A stretch of 64,000 bases of DNA, from positions 1 to 64,000 of the forward strand of contig NZ_JAHVAB010000078.1 in NCBI RefSeq assembly GCF_019264445.1. The letters are read 5' to 3'. A model generated the notes under the pieces. That model saw only the letters and a list, made by a program, of their open reading frames with translations, did no database searches and had not been told where the DNA came from. Position numbers and translations under genes: made by a program. Each line of letters starts with the position of its first letter. Within the stretch, counting starts at the first letter, position 1. Below, piece by piece: positions 47,976 to 59,209 of this stretch. The stretch is from Hydrogenophaga sp. (GTDB lineage Bacteria; Pseudomonadota; Gammaproteobacteria; Burkholderiales; Burkholderiaceae_C).

Positions 47976-49520
47976 ATGGCCGAACCGATGCTGATTGCCC
48001 AGAACGCCACCACGACTTGCCAGCTGTTGCCAGGACTGGCCAACCGCCACGGCCTGATCACGGGCGCCACCGGCACCGGCAAGACCGTGACGCTGCAAAC
48101 CCTGGCGGAGCAGTTCTCCAACATCGGGGTGCCGGTGTTCATGGCCGACGTGAAGGGCGATCTCTCGGGCATCAGCCAGCCGGGCAGCTTTGGCGAAAAG
48201 ATCAGTGCCGTCCTCAAGGACCGCGGCATCACCCTGCCCGCCCCGCAGTCTTGCCCCACCACGCTGTGGGATGTTTTTGGCGAGCTCGGCCATCCGGTGC
48301 GCGCCACCATCAGCGACATGGGACCCCTGCTGCTCGCGCGCATGCTCAACCTCAATGACACGCAAGCGGGTGTGCTCAACCTCGTCTTCAAGATCGCCGA
48401 CGACAACGGCCTGCTGCTGCTCGACATGAAAGACCTGCGGGCCATGCTGCAGCACATTGGCGACAACGCCAAGCAGTTCACCACCGAGTACGGCAACATC
48501 AGCGCCGCCAGCATTGGGGCCATCCAGCGCGGCTTGATGCAGGTCGAGCAACAGGGCGGCGACCAGTTCTTTGGCGAGCCCATGCTCGATATCACCGACT
48601 TCATGCAGACCGTGGACGGCAAAGGGGTGATCAACATCCTGGCCGCCGACAAGCTGATGAACGCACCTCGGCTGTACGCCACCTTCCTGCTGTGGATGCT
48701 GTCCGAACTCTTCGAAACCCTGCCGGAGATTGGCGACCCCGAGAAGCCCAAACTCGTCTTCTTCTTCGATGAGGCCCACCTGCTGTTCAACGAAGCCCCC
48801 AAAGTGTTGATCGAACGCATCGAGCTGGTGGTGCGCCTGGTGCGTTCCAAAGGCGTGGGCGTGTACTTTGTGACCCAGAACCCGCTCGACATCCCCGACA
48901 GCGTGTTGGGCCAGCTCGGGAACCGTGTCCAGCACGCGCTTCGCGCCTTCACGCCCCGAGACCAGAAGGCGGTCAAGTCGACCGCACAGACCATGAGACC
49001 CAAGGCAGGGCTGGACATAGAGGCGGCCATCACCGAGCTGGCTGTCGGTGAGGCGCTGGTCAGCTTGCTCGACGCAAAGGGGCGTCCCACCGAAACCGAG
49101 CGCGTCTTCGTGCTGCCACCGGGCAGCCAGCTCGGCCCCATCACACCCGCCCAGCGTCAACAGTTGCGCCAAAGCTCGCTGGTGGCGGGCGTGTACGAAA
49201 AGGTCGTTGACCGGGAAAGTGCGTACGAAATGTTCGCCAGCCACGCGGGTCAGCGTGGCGCGGCGGCGCCGGCCGAAACCGGCGGCGACACGAAGGTGCC
49301 GCGCATTCCCGGGGCCGCGAAACAAGAGGCGCCCGCGCAAGGCGGCGGCTTTGGTGACATGGTCAACGAGGCCCTGTTCGGACGCACCGGGCCCCGCGGC
49401 GGGCAATACGATGGCCTTGTGCAAACGATGGCCAAGACCGCTGCGCGCAGCGTCGCCAGCGGTCTTGGCCGGCAACTGGTGCGAGGGATGCTCGGCGGTC
49501 TGCTTGGCGGAAAGCGCTGA
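47976..49520 (+). CDS. HerA-like DUF853 ATPase (YjgR family)
   Basis: Cytosolic P-loop ATPase of the HerA/FtsK clade. The start at ATG 47976 is supported by AAGGAA upstream. Of 514 residues, Walker A GATGTGKT is at 30-37, Walker [14 protein letters not shown] at about 256-268, and an arginine-finger candidate lies in [17 protein letters not shown]. No transmembrane helix. The glycine-rich C-terminus (from about 430) ends [13 protein letters not shown]. The physiological role of DUF853 proteins is unknown. No NurA-type nuclease partner is adjacent. Confidence 0.88.
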   Translation: MAEPMLIAQNATTTCQLLPGLANRHGLITGATGTGKTVTLQTLAEQFSNIGVPVFMADVKGDLSGISQPGSFGEKISAVLKDRGITLPAPQSCPTTLWDVFGELGHPVRATISDMGPLLLARMLNLNDTQAGVLNLVFKIADDNGLLLLDMKDLRAMLQHIGDNAKQFTTEYGNISAASIGAIQRGLMQVEQQGGDQFFGEPMLDITDFMQTVDGKGVINILAADKLMNAPRLYATFLLWMLSELFETLPEIGDPEKPKLVFFFDEAHLLFNEAPKVLIERIELVVRLVRSKGVGVYFVTQNPLDIPDSVLGQLGNRVQHALRAFTPRDQKAVKSTAQTMRPKAGLDIEAAITELAVGEALVSLLDAKGRPTETERVFVLPPGSQLGPITPAQRQQLRQSSLVAGVYEKVVDRESAYEMFASHAGQRGAAAPAETGGDTKVPRIPGAAKQEAPAQGGGFGDMVNEALFGRTGPRGGQYDGLVQTMAKTAARSVASGLGRQLVRGMLGGLLGGKR

Positions 49521-49535
49521 GGAGCCACCAACACA

Positions 49536-49570
49536 CAACAAAAAGCCCGGCAGTGCCGGGCTTTTTGTTG
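49536..49570. terminator. Bidirectional Rho-independent terminator
   Basis: A 17-bp perfect inverted repeat (49536-49552 with 49554-49570), effectively with a 3-5-nt loop, and A/T runs on both sides. It lies between the convergent DUF853 ATPase and clpA genes and can serve both. Confidence 0.92.
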
Positions 49571-49584
49571 GGACAGAGACATTT

Positions 49585-51921
49585 TCAACCCGCGGTGGCT
49601 TCTTCGGGCTTGGCTTTGCCTTCCTTCTTGGGCAGCGGCTGGATATCCAGCACCACTTCCTGGGTTTCCTTGCCCGCCTCGTCCTGCTTCGCCACGATGT
49701 CCACGGTCAAGCGGCCACCATCGGTCAGACGACCGAACAACAGCTCGTCCGCCAGCGCACGGCGAATGGTGTCCTGAATCAGGCGTTGCATCGGTCGCGC
49801 GCCCATGAGCGGGTCGAAGCCCTTCTTGGCCAGGTGCTTGCGCAAAGCGTCGGTGAAGGTGACTTCCACCTTCTTCTCGGCGAGTTGCGTTTCCAGCTGC
49901 AGCAGGAACTTGTCCACCACACGCATGATGATGTTTTCATCCAGCGCCTTGAAGCTCACCATCGCATCCAGACGGTTGCGGAACTCAGGCGTGAACAGGC
50001 GCTTGATGTCGGCCATTTCGTCACCCGACTCGCGCGGGTTGGTAAAGCCAATGGTCGCCTTGTTCATCGTCTCCGCACCCGCGTTCGTCGTCATGATGAT
50101 GATGACGTTGCGGAAGTCGGCCTTGCGTCCGTTGTTGTCGGTCAGCGTGCCGTGGTCCATCACCTGCAACAGCACGTTGAAGATGTCCGGGTGTGCCTTC
50201 TCGATTTCGTCGAGCAGCAGCACGCAGTGCGGCTTCTTGGTGACGGCCTCGGTCAGCAGGCCACCCTGATCAAAGCCCACGTAGCCGGGAGGTGCGCCAA
50301 TGAGGCGACTCACCGCATGGCGCTCCATGTACTCCGACATGTCGAAGCGGATCAGGTCGATGCCCATGATGTACGCCAGCTGCTTGGCCGCTTCGGTCTT
50401 GCCCACGCCGGTGGGGCCACTGAAGAGGAAGGCGCCAATCGGCTTGTCGCTCTTGCCCAGGCCAGAGCGCGCCATCTTCACGGAAGACGCCAATACCTCC
50501 AGCGCCTTGTCCTGCCCGAACACGACACTCTTGAGATCGCGCTCCAGCGTCTGCAGCTTGCCGCGGTCGTCGTTGGACACATTGGCCGGCGGGATGCGCG
50601 CAATCTTGGCCACGATCTCTTCCACCTCGGCCTTGCTGATCGTCTTCTTGCGTTTGGACACCGGCAGGATGCGCTGAGCCGCACCGGCTTCATCGATCAC
50701 GTCGATGGCCTTGTCAGGCAGGTGCCGGTCGTTGATGTACTTGGCGCTGAGCTCGGCTGCGGCCTGCAGGGCAGCCACGGCATATTTCACGCCATGGTGT
50801 TCCTCGAAGCGCGACTTCAAGCCTTTGAGGATGTCCACCGTCTCCGCGACAGTGGGCTCGACCACGTCGACCTTCTGGAAGCGGCGCGAAAGCGCTGCGT
50901 CCTTCTCGAAGATGCCACGGTACTCCGTGAAAGTGGTCGCACCGATGCACTTGAGCTGGCCACTGGAGAGTGCCGGCTTCAGGAGGTTGGAGGCGTCCAG
51001 CGTGCCACCCGACGCCGCACCCGCACCGATCAGGGTGTGGATTTCGTCAATGAACAGAATGGCGTTGGGCTTGTCCTTCAGCGACTTGAGCACGCCCTTG
51101 AGGCGTTGTTCGAAGTCACCACGGTACTTGGTACCCGCCAGCAAGGCGCCCATGTCGAGTGAGTACACCGCCGACTCTGCCAGGATCTCCGGCACATCGC
51201 CCTGCGTGATGCGCCACGCCAGGCCCTCTGCAATGGCGGTCTTGCCCACGCCTGCCTCGCCCACCAGCAGCGGGTTGTTCTTGCGGCGGCGGCACAGGAT
51301 CTGGATCACGCGCTCGACCTCGTACTCGCGGCCGATCAGGGGATCGATCTTGCCGTCCTTGGCCATCTGGTTGAGGTTCTGGGTGAACTGCTCCAGAGGA
51401 GAGGCTTTCTCGTTGCCCTTGGCTTCACCGGCCTCTTCATTCTCGGCAGCACTCTCGCCCGACTTGGTAGGCTCAGGCGGATCGCTCTTGCGGATGCCGT
51501 GGGCGATGAAATTCACCACGTCCAGACGGGTCACGCCCTGCTGGTGGAGGTAGTAGACCGCGTGCGAGTCCTTCTCGCCGAAGATGGCGACCAGCACGTT
51601 GGCACCGGTGACTTCCTTCTTGCCATTGCCGGTGGACTGCACGTGCATGATCGCGCGCTGAATGACGCGCTGGAAGCCCAGCGTGGGCTGCGTGTCCACC
51701 TCATCGGTACCGGCGACCTGCGGGGTGTTGTCTTTGATGAAATTGGTCAACGACTTGCGAAGGTCGTCGATGTTTGCAGAGCATGCTCGCAACACCTCGG
51801 CTGCGCTGGGGTTGTCCAGCAGCGCGAGCAGCAAATGCTCGACCGTGATGAATTCGTGCCGCTGCTGCCGGGCCTCGACAAAGGCCATATGCAAGCTGAC
51901 TTCAAGTTCCTGGGCAATCAT
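49585..51921 (-). CDS. clpA: ATP-dependent Clp protease ATP-binding subunit ClpA
   Basis: AAA+ unfoldase that feeds substrates to ClpP. 778 residues. An N-domain ([20 protein letters not shown]) binds ClpS. Walker A1 GEAGVGKTA is at about 219 and the second AAA module GPTGVGKTE at about 502, with [13 protein letters not shown] as its Walker B. A flexible Lys/Ala/Glu-rich C-terminal tail closes the protein. An IGL/F-type ClpP loop is expected near 620. It lies 90 nt downstream of clpS. Confidence 0.97.
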   Translation of the reverse strand: MIAQELEVSLHMAFVEARQQRHEFITVEHLLLALLDNPSAAEVLRACSANIDDLRKSLTNFIKDNTPQVAGTDEVDTQPTLGFQRVIQRAIMHVQSTGNGKKEVTGANVLVAIFGEKDSHAVYYLHQQGVTRLDVVNFIAHGIRKSDPPEPTKSGESAAENEEAGEAKGNEKASPLEQFTQNLNQMAKDGKIDPLIGREYEVERVIQILCRRRKNNPLLVGEAGVGKTAIAEGLAWRITQGDVPEILAESAVYSLDMGALLAGTKYRGDFEQRLKGVLKSLKDKPNAILFIDEIHTLIGAGAASGGTLDASNLLKPALSSGQLKCIGATTFTEYRGIFEKDAALSRRFQKVDVVEPTVAETVDILKGLKSRFEEHHGVKYAVAALQAAAELSAKYINDRHLPDKAIDVIDEAGAAQRILPVSKRKKTISKAEVEEIVAKIARIPPANVSNDDRGKLQTLERDLKSVVFGQDKALEVLASSVKMARSGLGKSDKPIGAFLFSGPTGVGKTEAAKQLAYIMGIDLIRFDMSEYMERHAVSRLIGAPPGYVGFDQGGLLTEAVTKKPHCVLLLDEIEKAHPDIFNVLLQVMDHGTLTDNNGRKADFRNVIIIMTTNAGAETMNKATIGFTNPRESGDEMADIKRLFTPEFRNRLDAMVSFKALDENIIMRVVDKFLLQLETQLAEKKVEVTFTDALRKHLAKKGFDPLMGARPMQRLIQDTIRRALADELLFGRLTDGGRLTVDIVAKQDEAGKETQEVVLDIQPLPKKEGKAKPEEATAG

Positions 51922-52011
51922 TGGGCACGTCCTTTGGGCTGGGGTGATCGAAGAGGCAATCGTCTGGGTTCGGAAATGGATCGCTGAGGTTCAAGTGGGG
52001 TGGATACGGAA

Positions 52012-52371
52012 TTATTCAACCGGTTCACTCAGACATTGCAGGGGATGCCCCGCTGCACGGGAAGCCTGAAGCACCTGGTCAACCTTGGTACCAGCGACAT
52101 CGCGTGAGTACACGCCACAGATGCCTTTGCCCTCGAGGTGAATCTTCAACATGATTTGGGTTGCGGTTTCCCGGTCCTTGCTGAAGAACTCCTGGATGAC
52201 ATGCACCACGAACTCCATGGGGGTGAAGTCGTCGTTGAGCAAGACCACCTGGAACATCTGGGGCGGCTGCGTGCGCTGCGCACGGCGTTCCAGCACCACC
52301 GAATCGTCGCTGCCCGTGTTGGGTGGGGAGACGGCTGGGTTGGGCGGTTTTTTGGGGTTCTGGGTGGCCAT
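52012..52371 (-). CDS. clpS: ClpS adaptor protein
   Basis: N-end-rule adaptor that delivers proteins with N-terminal Leu, Phe, Trp or Tyr to ClpAP. 119 residues from the ATG at 52371 ([12 protein letters not shown]); a longer frame upstream lacks homology. Key segments are [20 protein letters not shown] (Asn-Asp-Asp substrate pocket), [20 protein letters not shown] and [20 protein letters not shown]. The proline-rich N-terminal extension (about 35 residues) contacts ClpA. It is the first gene of clpS-clpA. Confidence 0.97.
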   Translation of the reverse strand: MATQNPKKPPNPAVSPPNTGSDDSVVLERRAQRTQPPQMFQVVLLNDDFTPMEFVVHVIQEFFSKDRETATQIMLKIHLEGKGICGVYSRDVAGTKVDQVLQASRAAGHPLQCLSEPVE

Positions 52372-52638
52372 GAAAATGATTCTAGCGGTGCGCATGGCAC
52401 CGCCGCATCGTGCGGGAATAGGATCGCGCCACACAGCCAGACTGACGCCACGCCACAGGGGCTTTCCAGAGAACGGCGGACATCGGGATGCATGCCCCAT
52501 TGTGGAGGGAAAGCACAAACGGAAACCGTGGAGTAAGGCCTCATTCGTGCGCTTCTTCCCGCAGCAGCCAACACCGCAGGCCCCCCGTGCCCGGCGCTTG
52601 CGCGGCCAGCCCAGGCCCGGATTTGCAGTTCTTTCGAC

Positions 52639-53892
52639 CTACATGTGATCGATCATCACCTGCCCGAAACCTGAGCAACTCACCTGCGTGGCGCCATCCA
52701 TGAGGCGGGCGAAGTCGTAGGTCACCCGCTTGGAAAGAATGGACTTCTCCATCGAGCTGAGAATCAGGTTGGCCGCCTCCTTCCAGCCCATGTGGCGAAG
52801 CATCATTTCGGCTGAAAGAATCTCGGAGCCGGGGTTCACGTAGTCCTTGCCGGCGTATTTGGGGGCGGTGCCGTGCGTGGCCTCAAAACACGCAACCGAG
52901 TCGCTCATGTTGGCTCCTGGCGCGATGCCGGTTCCACCCACGTGCGCTGCCAGTGCATCGGAAATGTAGTCGCCATTCAGATTCAAGGTAGCGATCACCG
53001 AGTACTCGGCGGGTCGCAGCAGAATCTGCCGCAGAAACGCGTCGGCAACGCTGTCTTTGATCGTGATGTCCCTGCCAGTGCGCGGATTCCTGAACTTGCA
53101 CCACGGCCCATCGTCGATCAGCGCAGCACCGAATTCCTTCTGTGCCAGCGCATACGCCCAATCGCGGAAGCCACCTTCGGTGTACTTCATGATGTTGCCC
53201 TTGTGCACGATGGTCACGCTGGGCTTGTCGTTGTCGATCGCATACTGGATCGCTTTGCGCATCAGGCGCTCGGTACCTTCGATCGAGACAGGTTTGACGC
53301 CGATACCCGAGGTCTCTGGAAACCGAATCTTCGTGACGCCCATGTCCTCCTGCAGGAACTGGATCAGTTTGCGGGCGTTCGCCGACTGCGCTTCGTATTC
53401 GATACCGGCGTAGATGTCTTCGGAGTTTTCCCGAAAGATGACCATATCGGTCTTCTCCGGCTCCTTCAATGGCGAAGGGACGCCCTTGAAGTACTGCACG
53501 GGACGCAAACACACGTACAGATCCAGTTCCTGACGCAAAGCGACGTTGAGCGAGCGAGTGCCGCCGCCCACCGGCATCGTCAAGGGGCCTTTGATCGAGA
53601 CCACGTATTCGCGCAGGGCGCGCAGGGTCTCATCCGGCAGCCAGACATTCGGGCCGTACATCCGCGTGGCCTTTTCGCCCGCATACACCTCCATCCAATG
53701 GATTTTTCGGGTGCCGCCATAGGCTTTGTCCACGGCGGTATCGACCACCTTGAGCATCACGGGCGTGATGTCGACGCCCGTGCCGTCGCCTTCGATGTAG
53801 GGAATGATGGGCTGATCCGGCACATGGAGCGACAGGTCGGCGTTGACGGCAATGCGCTGACCTTGGGCGGGCACTTGAATGTGCTGGTACAT
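52639..53892 (-). CDS. icd: NADP-dependent isocitrate dehydrogenase (homodimeric type)
   Basis: TCA-cycle enzyme oxidising isocitrate to 2-oxoglutarate. 417 residues, the normal E. coli-like size. The substrate site [14 protein letters not shown] includes the serine that AceK phosphorylates in enteric bacteria. Also visible are [17 protein letters not shown] and [15 protein letters not shown], metal-binding aspartates within [17 protein letters not shown], and [19 protein letters not shown] for NADP binding. A second, unrelated isocitrate dehydrogenase lies 632 nt away. The gene is divergent from the DUF192 gene. Confidence 0.97.
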   Translation of the reverse strand: MYQHIQVPAQGQRIAVNADLSLHVPDQPIIPYIEGDGTGVDITPVMLKVVDTAVDKAYGGTRKIHWMEVYAGEKATRMYGPNVWLPDETLRALREYVVSIKGPLTMPVGGGTRSLNVALRQELDLYVCLRPVQYFKGVPSPLKEPEKTDMVIFRENSEDIYAGIEYEAQSANARKLIQFLQEDMGVTKIRFPETSGIGVKPVSIEGTERLMRKAIQYAIDNDKPSVTIVHKGNIMKYTEGGFRDWAYALAQKEFGAALIDDGPWCKFRNPRTGRDITIKDSVADAFLRQILLRPAEYSVIATLNLNGDYISDALAAHVGGTGIAPGANMSDSVACFEATHGTAPKYAGKDYVNPGSEILSAEMMLRHMGWKEAANLILSSMEKSILSKRVTYDFARLMDGATQVSCSGFGQVMIDHM

Positions 53893-54047
53893 GTACTCGG
53901 AACTCCAGAGGGTGTGAAAGGTCAGAAATCATAGTGCCCGTGTGAAGGGCTTGACGCCCTTTCAGGCGTGGCACATGCGCACATGCAGAACGTGCCAGCC
54001 CATGCCCGACAATCTGCCCACGTCCATCTCACCACTGACCTCGACAA

Positions 54048-54497
54048 ATGAACCGCTTGCTCGCTCCACTGTTCGGCTTGATCCTGGCCTGGAATGGCTC
54101 CGCGATGGCGCAGGAGGCTCCGCAGTTGCAGCTGCCCCGGATCACCCTCCAAGCCGGCATGCACCTCATCCAGGCGCAGGTGGCGTCCAACGCTCAAGAA
54201 AGGTCGGTGGGCCTGATGTTCAGAAAAGAGATGCCCACCAACGAAGGCATGCTCTTTGTCTTCGAGCAGCCCACCGAGCAGTGCTTCTGGATGAAGAACA
54301 CCTTGCTGCCACTCACGGCTGCGTTTGTGGCCGACGACGGCACCATCGTCAACCTGGTCGACATGAAGCCGCAGAGCCTGGATTCACACTGCTCTGCCAA
54401 GCCCGTGCGTTACGTGCTCGAGATGCACAAAGGCTGGTTTGACAAGCGGGCCCTCAAAGCCGGCACCAAACTGAGCGGCCCACCGTTTCCGCGGTAG
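54048..54497 (+). CDS. Exported DUF192 protein
   Basis: 149 residues with a signal peptide (MNRLLAPLFGLILAWNGSAMAQ). The DUF192 core carries ERSVGLMFRKEMPTNEGMLF, QCFWMKNTLLPL and the Asp/Ser segment VDMKPQSLDSHCSAKPVRYV. The family is a small periplasmic beta-barrel-like fold of unknown function. It stands alone between two isocitrate dehydrogenase genes and is convergent with the monomeric one (27-nt gap). Confidence 0.9.
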   Translation: MNRLLAPLFGLILAWNGSAMAQEAPQLQLPRITLQAGMHLIQAQVASNAQERSVGLMFRKEMPTNEGMLFVFEQPTEQCFWMKNTLLPLTAAFVADDGTIVNLVDMKPQSLDSHCSAKPVRYVLEMHKGWFDKRALKAGTKLSGPPFPR

Positions 54498-54524
54498 GCC
54501 GCTTGCCCCCGAGGGGGCTGTCGG

Positions 54525-56762
54525 TCAGGCTTTGATGGCAGCGAGTGCGTCGTTGAACGTCTTGCTCGGACGCATGATGGATTCCAGCTTGTCGAAGTCG
54601 GGCTTGTAATAGCCACCGATGTCCACGGGCTTGCCCTGCACCGCTGCGAGCTCGGCGACGATTGCCTTCTCGTTGTCGGCCAGCTGTTTGGCCAGCGGAG
54701 CGAACTTGGCGGCCATTTCCGCGTCGTCGGTTTGTGCGGCCAGCTCCTGCGCCCAGTAGAGCGCCAGGTAGAACTGGCTGCCACGGTTGTCGAGCTGACC
54801 CGTCTTGGGGCTGGGGTTCTTGTTGTTGTCCAGCAGCGAGCCGGTGGCGGCGTCGAGCGTGCGGGCCAGGATCTTTGCCTTTTCGTTGCCCACCTTGAGG
54901 CCCAAGTCCTCCATGGAAACCGCGAGTGCAAGGAACTCGCCCAGCGAATCCCAACGCAGGTGGTTTTCTTCCACCAGCTGCTGAACGTGCTTGGGTGCCG
55001 AGCCCCCGGCACCGGTTTCGTACATGCCGCCACCTGCCATCAGAGGCACGATCGACAGCATCTTCGCCGAGGTTCCCAGCTCCATGATGGGGAAAAGATC
55101 GGTCAGATAGTCGCGCAGGATGTTGCCGGTGGCACTGATGGTGTCCAGGCCCCGGATCACGCGTTCCAGCGTGTAACGCATCGCACGGACCTGGCTCATG
55201 ATCTGGATGTCCAGGCCGGCCGTGTTGTGCTCGTGCAGGTACATCTTGACCTTGGTGATCAGCTGGGCTTCGTGCGGACGGTACTGGTCCAGCCAGAACA
55301 CCACCGGCATGCCGGAATTGCGCGCGCGCGACACAGCCAGCTTGACCCAGTCGCGAATGGCCGCATCTTTGGTCTGGCACATGCGCCAGATGTCGCCCTG
55401 CTCCACGTTCTGGCTCATCAGTACTTCACCGGTGTTCAGGTCGGTGATGTTGGCCACGCCGTCTTCAGGGATCTCGAAGGTCTTGTCGTGCGAGCCGTAC
55501 TCTTCGGCCTGCTGCGCCATCAGACCCACGTTGGGCACCGTGCCCATGGTCTTGGGGTCGAAAGCGCCGTGCCACTTGCAGAAGTTGATGATCTCCTGGT
55601 AGATCCGCGCGAAGGTGGATTCCGGCATCACGGCCTTCACATCCTTCAGGCGACCATCAGCACCCCACATCTTGCCGCTGTTGCGGATCATGGCGGGCAT
55701 CGACGCATCCACGATCACGTCGTTGGGCGAATGGAAGTTCGTGATGCCCTTGGCGGAGTCGACCATCGCCAACTCCGGCCGGCCCTCGTGGCAAGCGTGC
55801 AGGTCGCGCTTGATCTCGTCCTGCTTGCTCTGCGGCAGGTTGGCGATCTTGTTGTAGAGGTCGACCATGCCGTTGTTGACGTTCACACCCAGTTCGTCAA
55901 ACAACTTGCCGTGCTTTTCGAAAGCCTGCTTGTAGAAAATGCGCACGCAGTGACCGAACACGATGGGGTGCGACACCTTCATCATGGTGGCCTTCACGTG
56001 CAGCGAGAACATCACGCCGGTTTTGTGAGCGTCCTCGATCTCTTTCTCGTAGAAGTCCAGCAGGGCCTTCTTGCTCATGAACATCGAATCGATGACCTCG
56101 CGGTCCAGCAACGAGACCTTGGGCTTGAGCACGATGGTCTTGCCGCTCTTGGCGACCAGCTCCATCTTGACGTCGCGCGCGCGATCCAGCGTCATGGACT
56201 TTTCGCCGTGATAGAAGTCCCCTTGGTGCATGTGAGACACGTGCGAGCGCGAGGCCTGGCTCCATTCGCCCATGCTGTGCGGGTTCTTGCGCGCGTAGGC
56301 CTTCACGGCCTTGGGTGCGCGTCGATCTGAGTTGCCTTCGCGCAGCACGGGGTTCACGGCGCTGCCGGTGCACTTCGAGTAGCGGGCGCGAATGTCTTTT
56401 TCTTCTTCCGTCTTGGGGTTTTCCGGGTAGTCCGGAATCTTGTAGCCCTTGGCCTGCAGCTCTTTGATACAGGCCATCAGCTGGGACACCGAGGCGCTGA
56501 TATTGGGCAGCTTGATGATGTTGGCATCGGGTCGAAGCGTCAGCTTGCCCAGCTCGGCGAGGTTGTCGGGCACGCGCTGCTCTTCACTCAGGTACTCGGG
56601 AAAAGCGCCAAGCACGCGGGCCGCCACCGAAATGTCGCTGGTGGCGACGTTGATCCCGGCTGGCGCGGCGAAGGTGCGGATGATGGGCAGAAACGCACTG
56701 GTCGCCAGCAAGGGTGCTTCGTCCGTCAGGGTGTAAATGATGGTGGGTTGCTGGCTGCTCAT
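54525..56762 (-). CDS. NADP-dependent isocitrate dehydrogenase, monomeric type
   Basis: Large single-chain isocitrate dehydrogenase, evolutionarily distinct from the dimeric enzyme. 745 residues from the ATG at 56762 ([20 protein letters not shown]), with CTGGAG 9 nt upstream; the upstream frame is non-coding. Typical segments are [40 protein letters not shown] (substrate-binding Ser/Asp/Arg), [12 protein letters not shown]-like region near 330 and [18 protein letters not shown]. It has no AceK-type phosphorylation site, so a double ICD set-up could split flux control. Confidence 0.96.
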   Translation of the reverse strand: MSSQQPTIIYTLTDEAPLLATSAFLPIIRTFAAPAGINVATSDISVAARVLGAFPEYLSEEQRVPDNLAELGKLTLRPDANIIKLPNISASVSQLMACIKELQAKGYKIPDYPENPKTEEEKDIRARYSKCTGSAVNPVLREGNSDRRAPKAVKAYARKNPHSMGEWSQASRSHVSHMHQGDFYHGEKSMTLDRARDVKMELVAKSGKTIVLKPKVSLLDREVIDSMFMSKKALLDFYEKEIEDAHKTGVMFSLHVKATMMKVSHPIVFGHCVRIFYKQAFEKHGKLFDELGVNVNNGMVDLYNKIANLPQSKQDEIKRDLHACHEGRPELAMVDSAKGITNFHSPNDVIVDASMPAMIRNSGKMWGADGRLKDVKAVMPESTFARIYQEIINFCKWHGAFDPKTMGTVPNVGLMAQQAEEYGSHDKTFEIPEDGVANITDLNTGEVLMSQNVEQGDIWRMCQTKDAAIRDWVKLAVSRARNSGMPVVFWLDQYRPHEAQLITKVKMYLHEHNTAGLDIQIMSQVRAMRYTLERVIRGLDTISATGNILRDYLTDLFPIMELGTSAKMLSIVPLMAGGGMYETGAGGSAPKHVQQLVEENHLRWDSLGEFLALAVSMEDLGLKVGNEKAKILARTLDAATGSLLDNNKNPSPKTGQLDNRGSQFYLALYWAQELAAQTDDAEMAAKFAPLAKQLADNEKAIVAELAAVQGKPVDIGGYYKPDFDKLESIMRPSKTFNDALAAIKA

Positions 56763-56954
56763 TGCGTATCTCCAGGATTGTTGGGGGATGCCTTCAACCG
56801 GCCATGAGCGGATGCTCAAGGCACGCGGCCGAAACTCTGTGATTTTGCGTTCACTGCCGCGCCGAGAACCGCGTTTTCTGAACCTGATTCCCACGATGTA
56901 AAAAACTCGGGGAATAACTGGTATTTTTTTTCTTGATGGCTCCAGCAAGAAAAA

Positions 56955-56980
56955 GGGCCCGAAGATTTCTCTTCGGGCCC
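56955..56980 (-). terminator. Rho-independent terminator of sodB
   Basis: An 11-bp perfect stem (56955-56965 with 56970-56980) and a TTTC loop. On the minus strand a run of five T follows. It lies 20 nt after the sodB stop. Confidence 0.9.
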
Positions 56981-57000
56981 CGGCATGGGAGTGTCCTGGA

Positions 57001-57582
57001 TCAGGCGAAGTTGGCTTCGGCGAACGACCAGTTCACGAGCTTGTCGAGGAAGGTCTCCACAAACTTGGGACGCAGGTTGCGGTAGTCGATGTAGTACGCG
57101 TGCTCCCAGACGTCCACCGTCAGCAGCGCCTTGTCGCCCGTGGTCAAGGGGGTGCCGGCGGCGCCCATGTTCACGATGTCAACCGACCCGTCAGCCTTCT
57201 TGACCAGCCACGTCCAGCCCGAACCGAAGTTGCCGACCGCAGACTTCACGAACGCTTCCTTGAACGCAGCGTAGCTGCCCCACTTCGCCGTGATGGCAGC
57301 TGCCAGGGGACCTGAAGGCTCACCACCGCCATTGGGCTTCATGCAGTTCCAGAAGAAGGTGTGGTTCCAGATCTGCGCGGAGTTGTTGTAGATGCCGCCG
57401 CTGGATTTCTTGATGATGGACTCCAGGTCCATGCTTTCGAACTCGGTGCCCTTTTGCAGGTTGTTGAGGTTGACCACGTAGGCGTTGTGGTGCTTGCCAT
57501 GGTGGAACTCCAGCGTTTCGCGGCTGTAGTGCGGTGCCAGGGCGTCCAGGTCGTAGGGGAGTTTGGGCAGGGTGTGTTCCAT
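57001..57582 (-). CDS. sodB: Superoxide dismutase, Fe type
   Basis: Converts superoxide to oxygen and hydrogen peroxide in the cytosol. 193 residues with metal ligands H27 ([15 protein letters not shown]), H74 in [11 protein letters not shown], and the Asp and His of [11 protein letters not shown]. Gln70 in [10 protein letters not shown], which donates an H-bond from this position, and the short N-terminus favour the iron form over manganese, though cambialistic members exist. GAGGAA lies 7 nt before the ATG. It is 107 nt downstream of xseA. Confidence 0.95.
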   Translation of the reverse strand: MEHTLPKLPYDLDALAPHYSRETLEFHHGKHHNAYVVNLNNLQKGTEFESMDLESIIKKSSGGIYNNSAQIWNHTFFWNCMKPNGGGEPSGPLAAAITAKWGSYAAFKEAFVKSAVGNFGSGWTWLVKKADGSVDIVNMGAAGTPLTTGDKALLTVDVWEHAYYIDYRNLRPKFVETFLDKLVNWSFAEANFA

Positions 57583-57689
57583 GGGGTTCCTCTTGCGTTG
57601 GTATGGGGAAATGACGAACTTGAGCTATGGGCACAGCGCAAGGCAGCCGGGGCTTTGCATTGTAGGCAAGGCGGGTGCCGGCATCGCAG

Positions 57690-59033
57690 TCAGGGTTTCT
57701 TGGGCGTGGTGTGGCTGTCTTGGACAAGCAGCCCGAGGTGGCCATCAAACAGGGTCGCATTCAAGGTTTGACCAGGATGCGCCTGGCCTGCATGGGTGAC
57801 CGCTGTGCCTGCATCGTCTGTCAAGAATGCGTAGCCGCGCTGGAGCACCAGCTTCGGATCGAGAAGGCCCAGCGATGTTTCTCCACGCGTCAAGCGCAGC
57901 CGCTGCATTTGCAGCGCACGACTCAGCGCCGCTGGCAACGCGACCTGCAGAGCCTGCAAGCGGTTCTGTCGCTGCTGCGCCGTGAGCAGCAAGGCGCCGT
58001 GCAAGCGGTGCTGCAGCGTCGACAGCGTTCGCTGGCTGAGGTGCAAGCGCTCCGACGGCCGCCCCAGATGCCGGGTGATTTGGTCGAGCCGCTGCGCCTG
58101 CTCATCGACATGGCGGAAGGCGCCCTCGCTCAATCGCTCTCGCAAATAGGCCAGTTCGCCAAGGCGCTGCTCGCGGGCTGGCGCGCACAGCTCGGCCGCA
58201 GCGGTGGGCGTTGGGGCTCTCAGGTCGGCCACAAAGTCGGCCAGGGTGAAGTCGGTCTCGTGGCCGACGCCGCAGACCACAGGCATCGGAGCCTCGGCCA
58301 TGGTGCGCACCAGGGTGGGGTCGTTGAACGCCCACAGGTCCTCGAGCGACCCGCCGCCACGCACGAGCAGCACCACATCGCACTCGCTGCCCTCGGCATG
58401 GCGCCGGTAGGCTGTTTTGAGCGCAGCGCACAACTCCGCTGGAGCCTGCGTGCCCTGCACGGCAGCGGGATAAATCACGACGGGAATGTGCGGCACGCGC
58501 CGCCTGAGTGCGGTCACCACGTCGCGCAACGCGGCCGCGCCCAGCGAGGTGACCACGCCAATGCCTCGCGGCTGGGCAGGCAAAGGACGCTTTCGATCTG
58601 CATTGAACAAACCCTCTGCCTCGAGTTCGGCCTTGAGCTTGAGGAACTGTTCAAAGAGTGCGCCCTGCCCCGCGAGCTGCAGCCCCTCAACGATGAGCTG
58701 AAGGTCCCCACGCGCACCGTAGACATCCAGCTTGCCGCGAGCTTCGACCATCTGACCGTCGCGGGGTGTGAAACCCAACTGCTCGGCGGAGCGGCGAAAC
58801 ATGGCGCAGCGCACCTGTCCCGTGTCGTCCTTCAGCGAAAAGTAACAATGGCCGCTGGCCGCGCGCGAAAAGCCCGAAAGCTCACCGCGAACCGCCACTG
58901 GATTGAATCGGGCGGACACCGTATCCGCCACGGCTCGCATCAGGGGGCCAACTGCCCACACGCGCCGCGCGGATGCAGGCCCGAGATCGAAAAACGGCTC
59001 AGACACGGGCGTCTCCCATGCAAATGTGTCCAC
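57690..59033 (-). CDS. xseA: Exodeoxyribonuclease VII large subunit
   Basis: Catalytic subunit of the single-strand exonuclease ExoVII (mismatch and recombination repair). 447 residues: N-terminal OB fold (VRGELSGFSRAASGHCYFSL), the DNase catalytic domain with RGIGVVTSLGAAALRDVVTA, DVVLLVRGGGSLEDLWAFND and PVVCGVGHETDFTLADFVAD, then a coiled-coil region for XseB binding. xseB is not in the window. Confidence 0.96.
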   Translation of the reverse strand: MDTFAWETPVSEPFFDLGPASARRVWAVGPLMRAVADTVSARFNPVAVRGELSGFSRAASGHCYFSLKDDTGQVRCAMFRRSAEQLGFTPRDGQMVEARGKLDVYGARGDLQLIVEGLQLAGQGALFEQFLKLKAELEAEGLFNADRKRPLPAQPRGIGVVTSLGAAALRDVVTALRRRVPHIPVVIYPAAVQGTQAPAELCAALKTAYRRHAEGSECDVVLLVRGGGSLEDLWAFNDPTLVRTMAEAPMPVVCGVGHETDFTLADFVADLRAPTPTAAAELCAPAREQRLGELAYLRERLSEGAFRHVDEQAQRLDQITRHLGRPSERLHLSQRTLSTLQHRLHGALLLTAQQRQNRLQALQVALPAALSRALQMQRLRLTRGETSLGLLDPKLVLQRGYAFLTDDAGTAVTHAGQAHPGQTLNATLFDGHLGLLVQDSHTTPKKP

Positions 59034-59150
59034 AAGCCGCGTGGTTGCTGGCTGTTGACCGTGAAAAGCACGGCACGCCCGGCAGACCGTCCAAGTGCAT
59101 TGATTCCAAAGGCTTTTGCACTGCCTGTTTTGTCATCGACGTGTTGCAGG

Positions 59151-59193
59151 CCCCGTGGCGATTGGCTGTTCCGGCGAATGCCACGGGGTTTTT
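59151..59193 (+). terminator. Terminator-like hairpin with T-run, plus strand, no upstream gene
   Basis: A 9-bp perfect stem (CCCCGTGGC at 59151-59159 with GCCACGGGG at 59180-59188), a 20-nt loop, then TTTTT. No annotated plus-strand gene ends here, because xseA reads the other way, so the stem may end an unannotated small transcript from 59034-59150. Confidence 0.5.
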
Positions 59194-59200
59194 CACAAAG

Positions 59201-59209
59201 TTATCCACA
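59201..59209 (+). promoter_or_regulatory. Single DnaA-box consensus (TTATCCACA)
   Basis: An exact match to the strong DnaA-box consensus. It overlaps an inverted repeat CACAG-AAA-CTGTG (59206-59218) and lies about 165 nt before the exbB start. A single box does not indicate an origin; DnaA control of nearby transcription is possible. Confidence 0.35.

Noticed and set aside
52372-52638. Gap between clpS and icd searched for a cold-shock gene, as often found next to clpS
   Set aside because: No frame with cold-shock motifs (RNP1/RNP2) is present on either strand.
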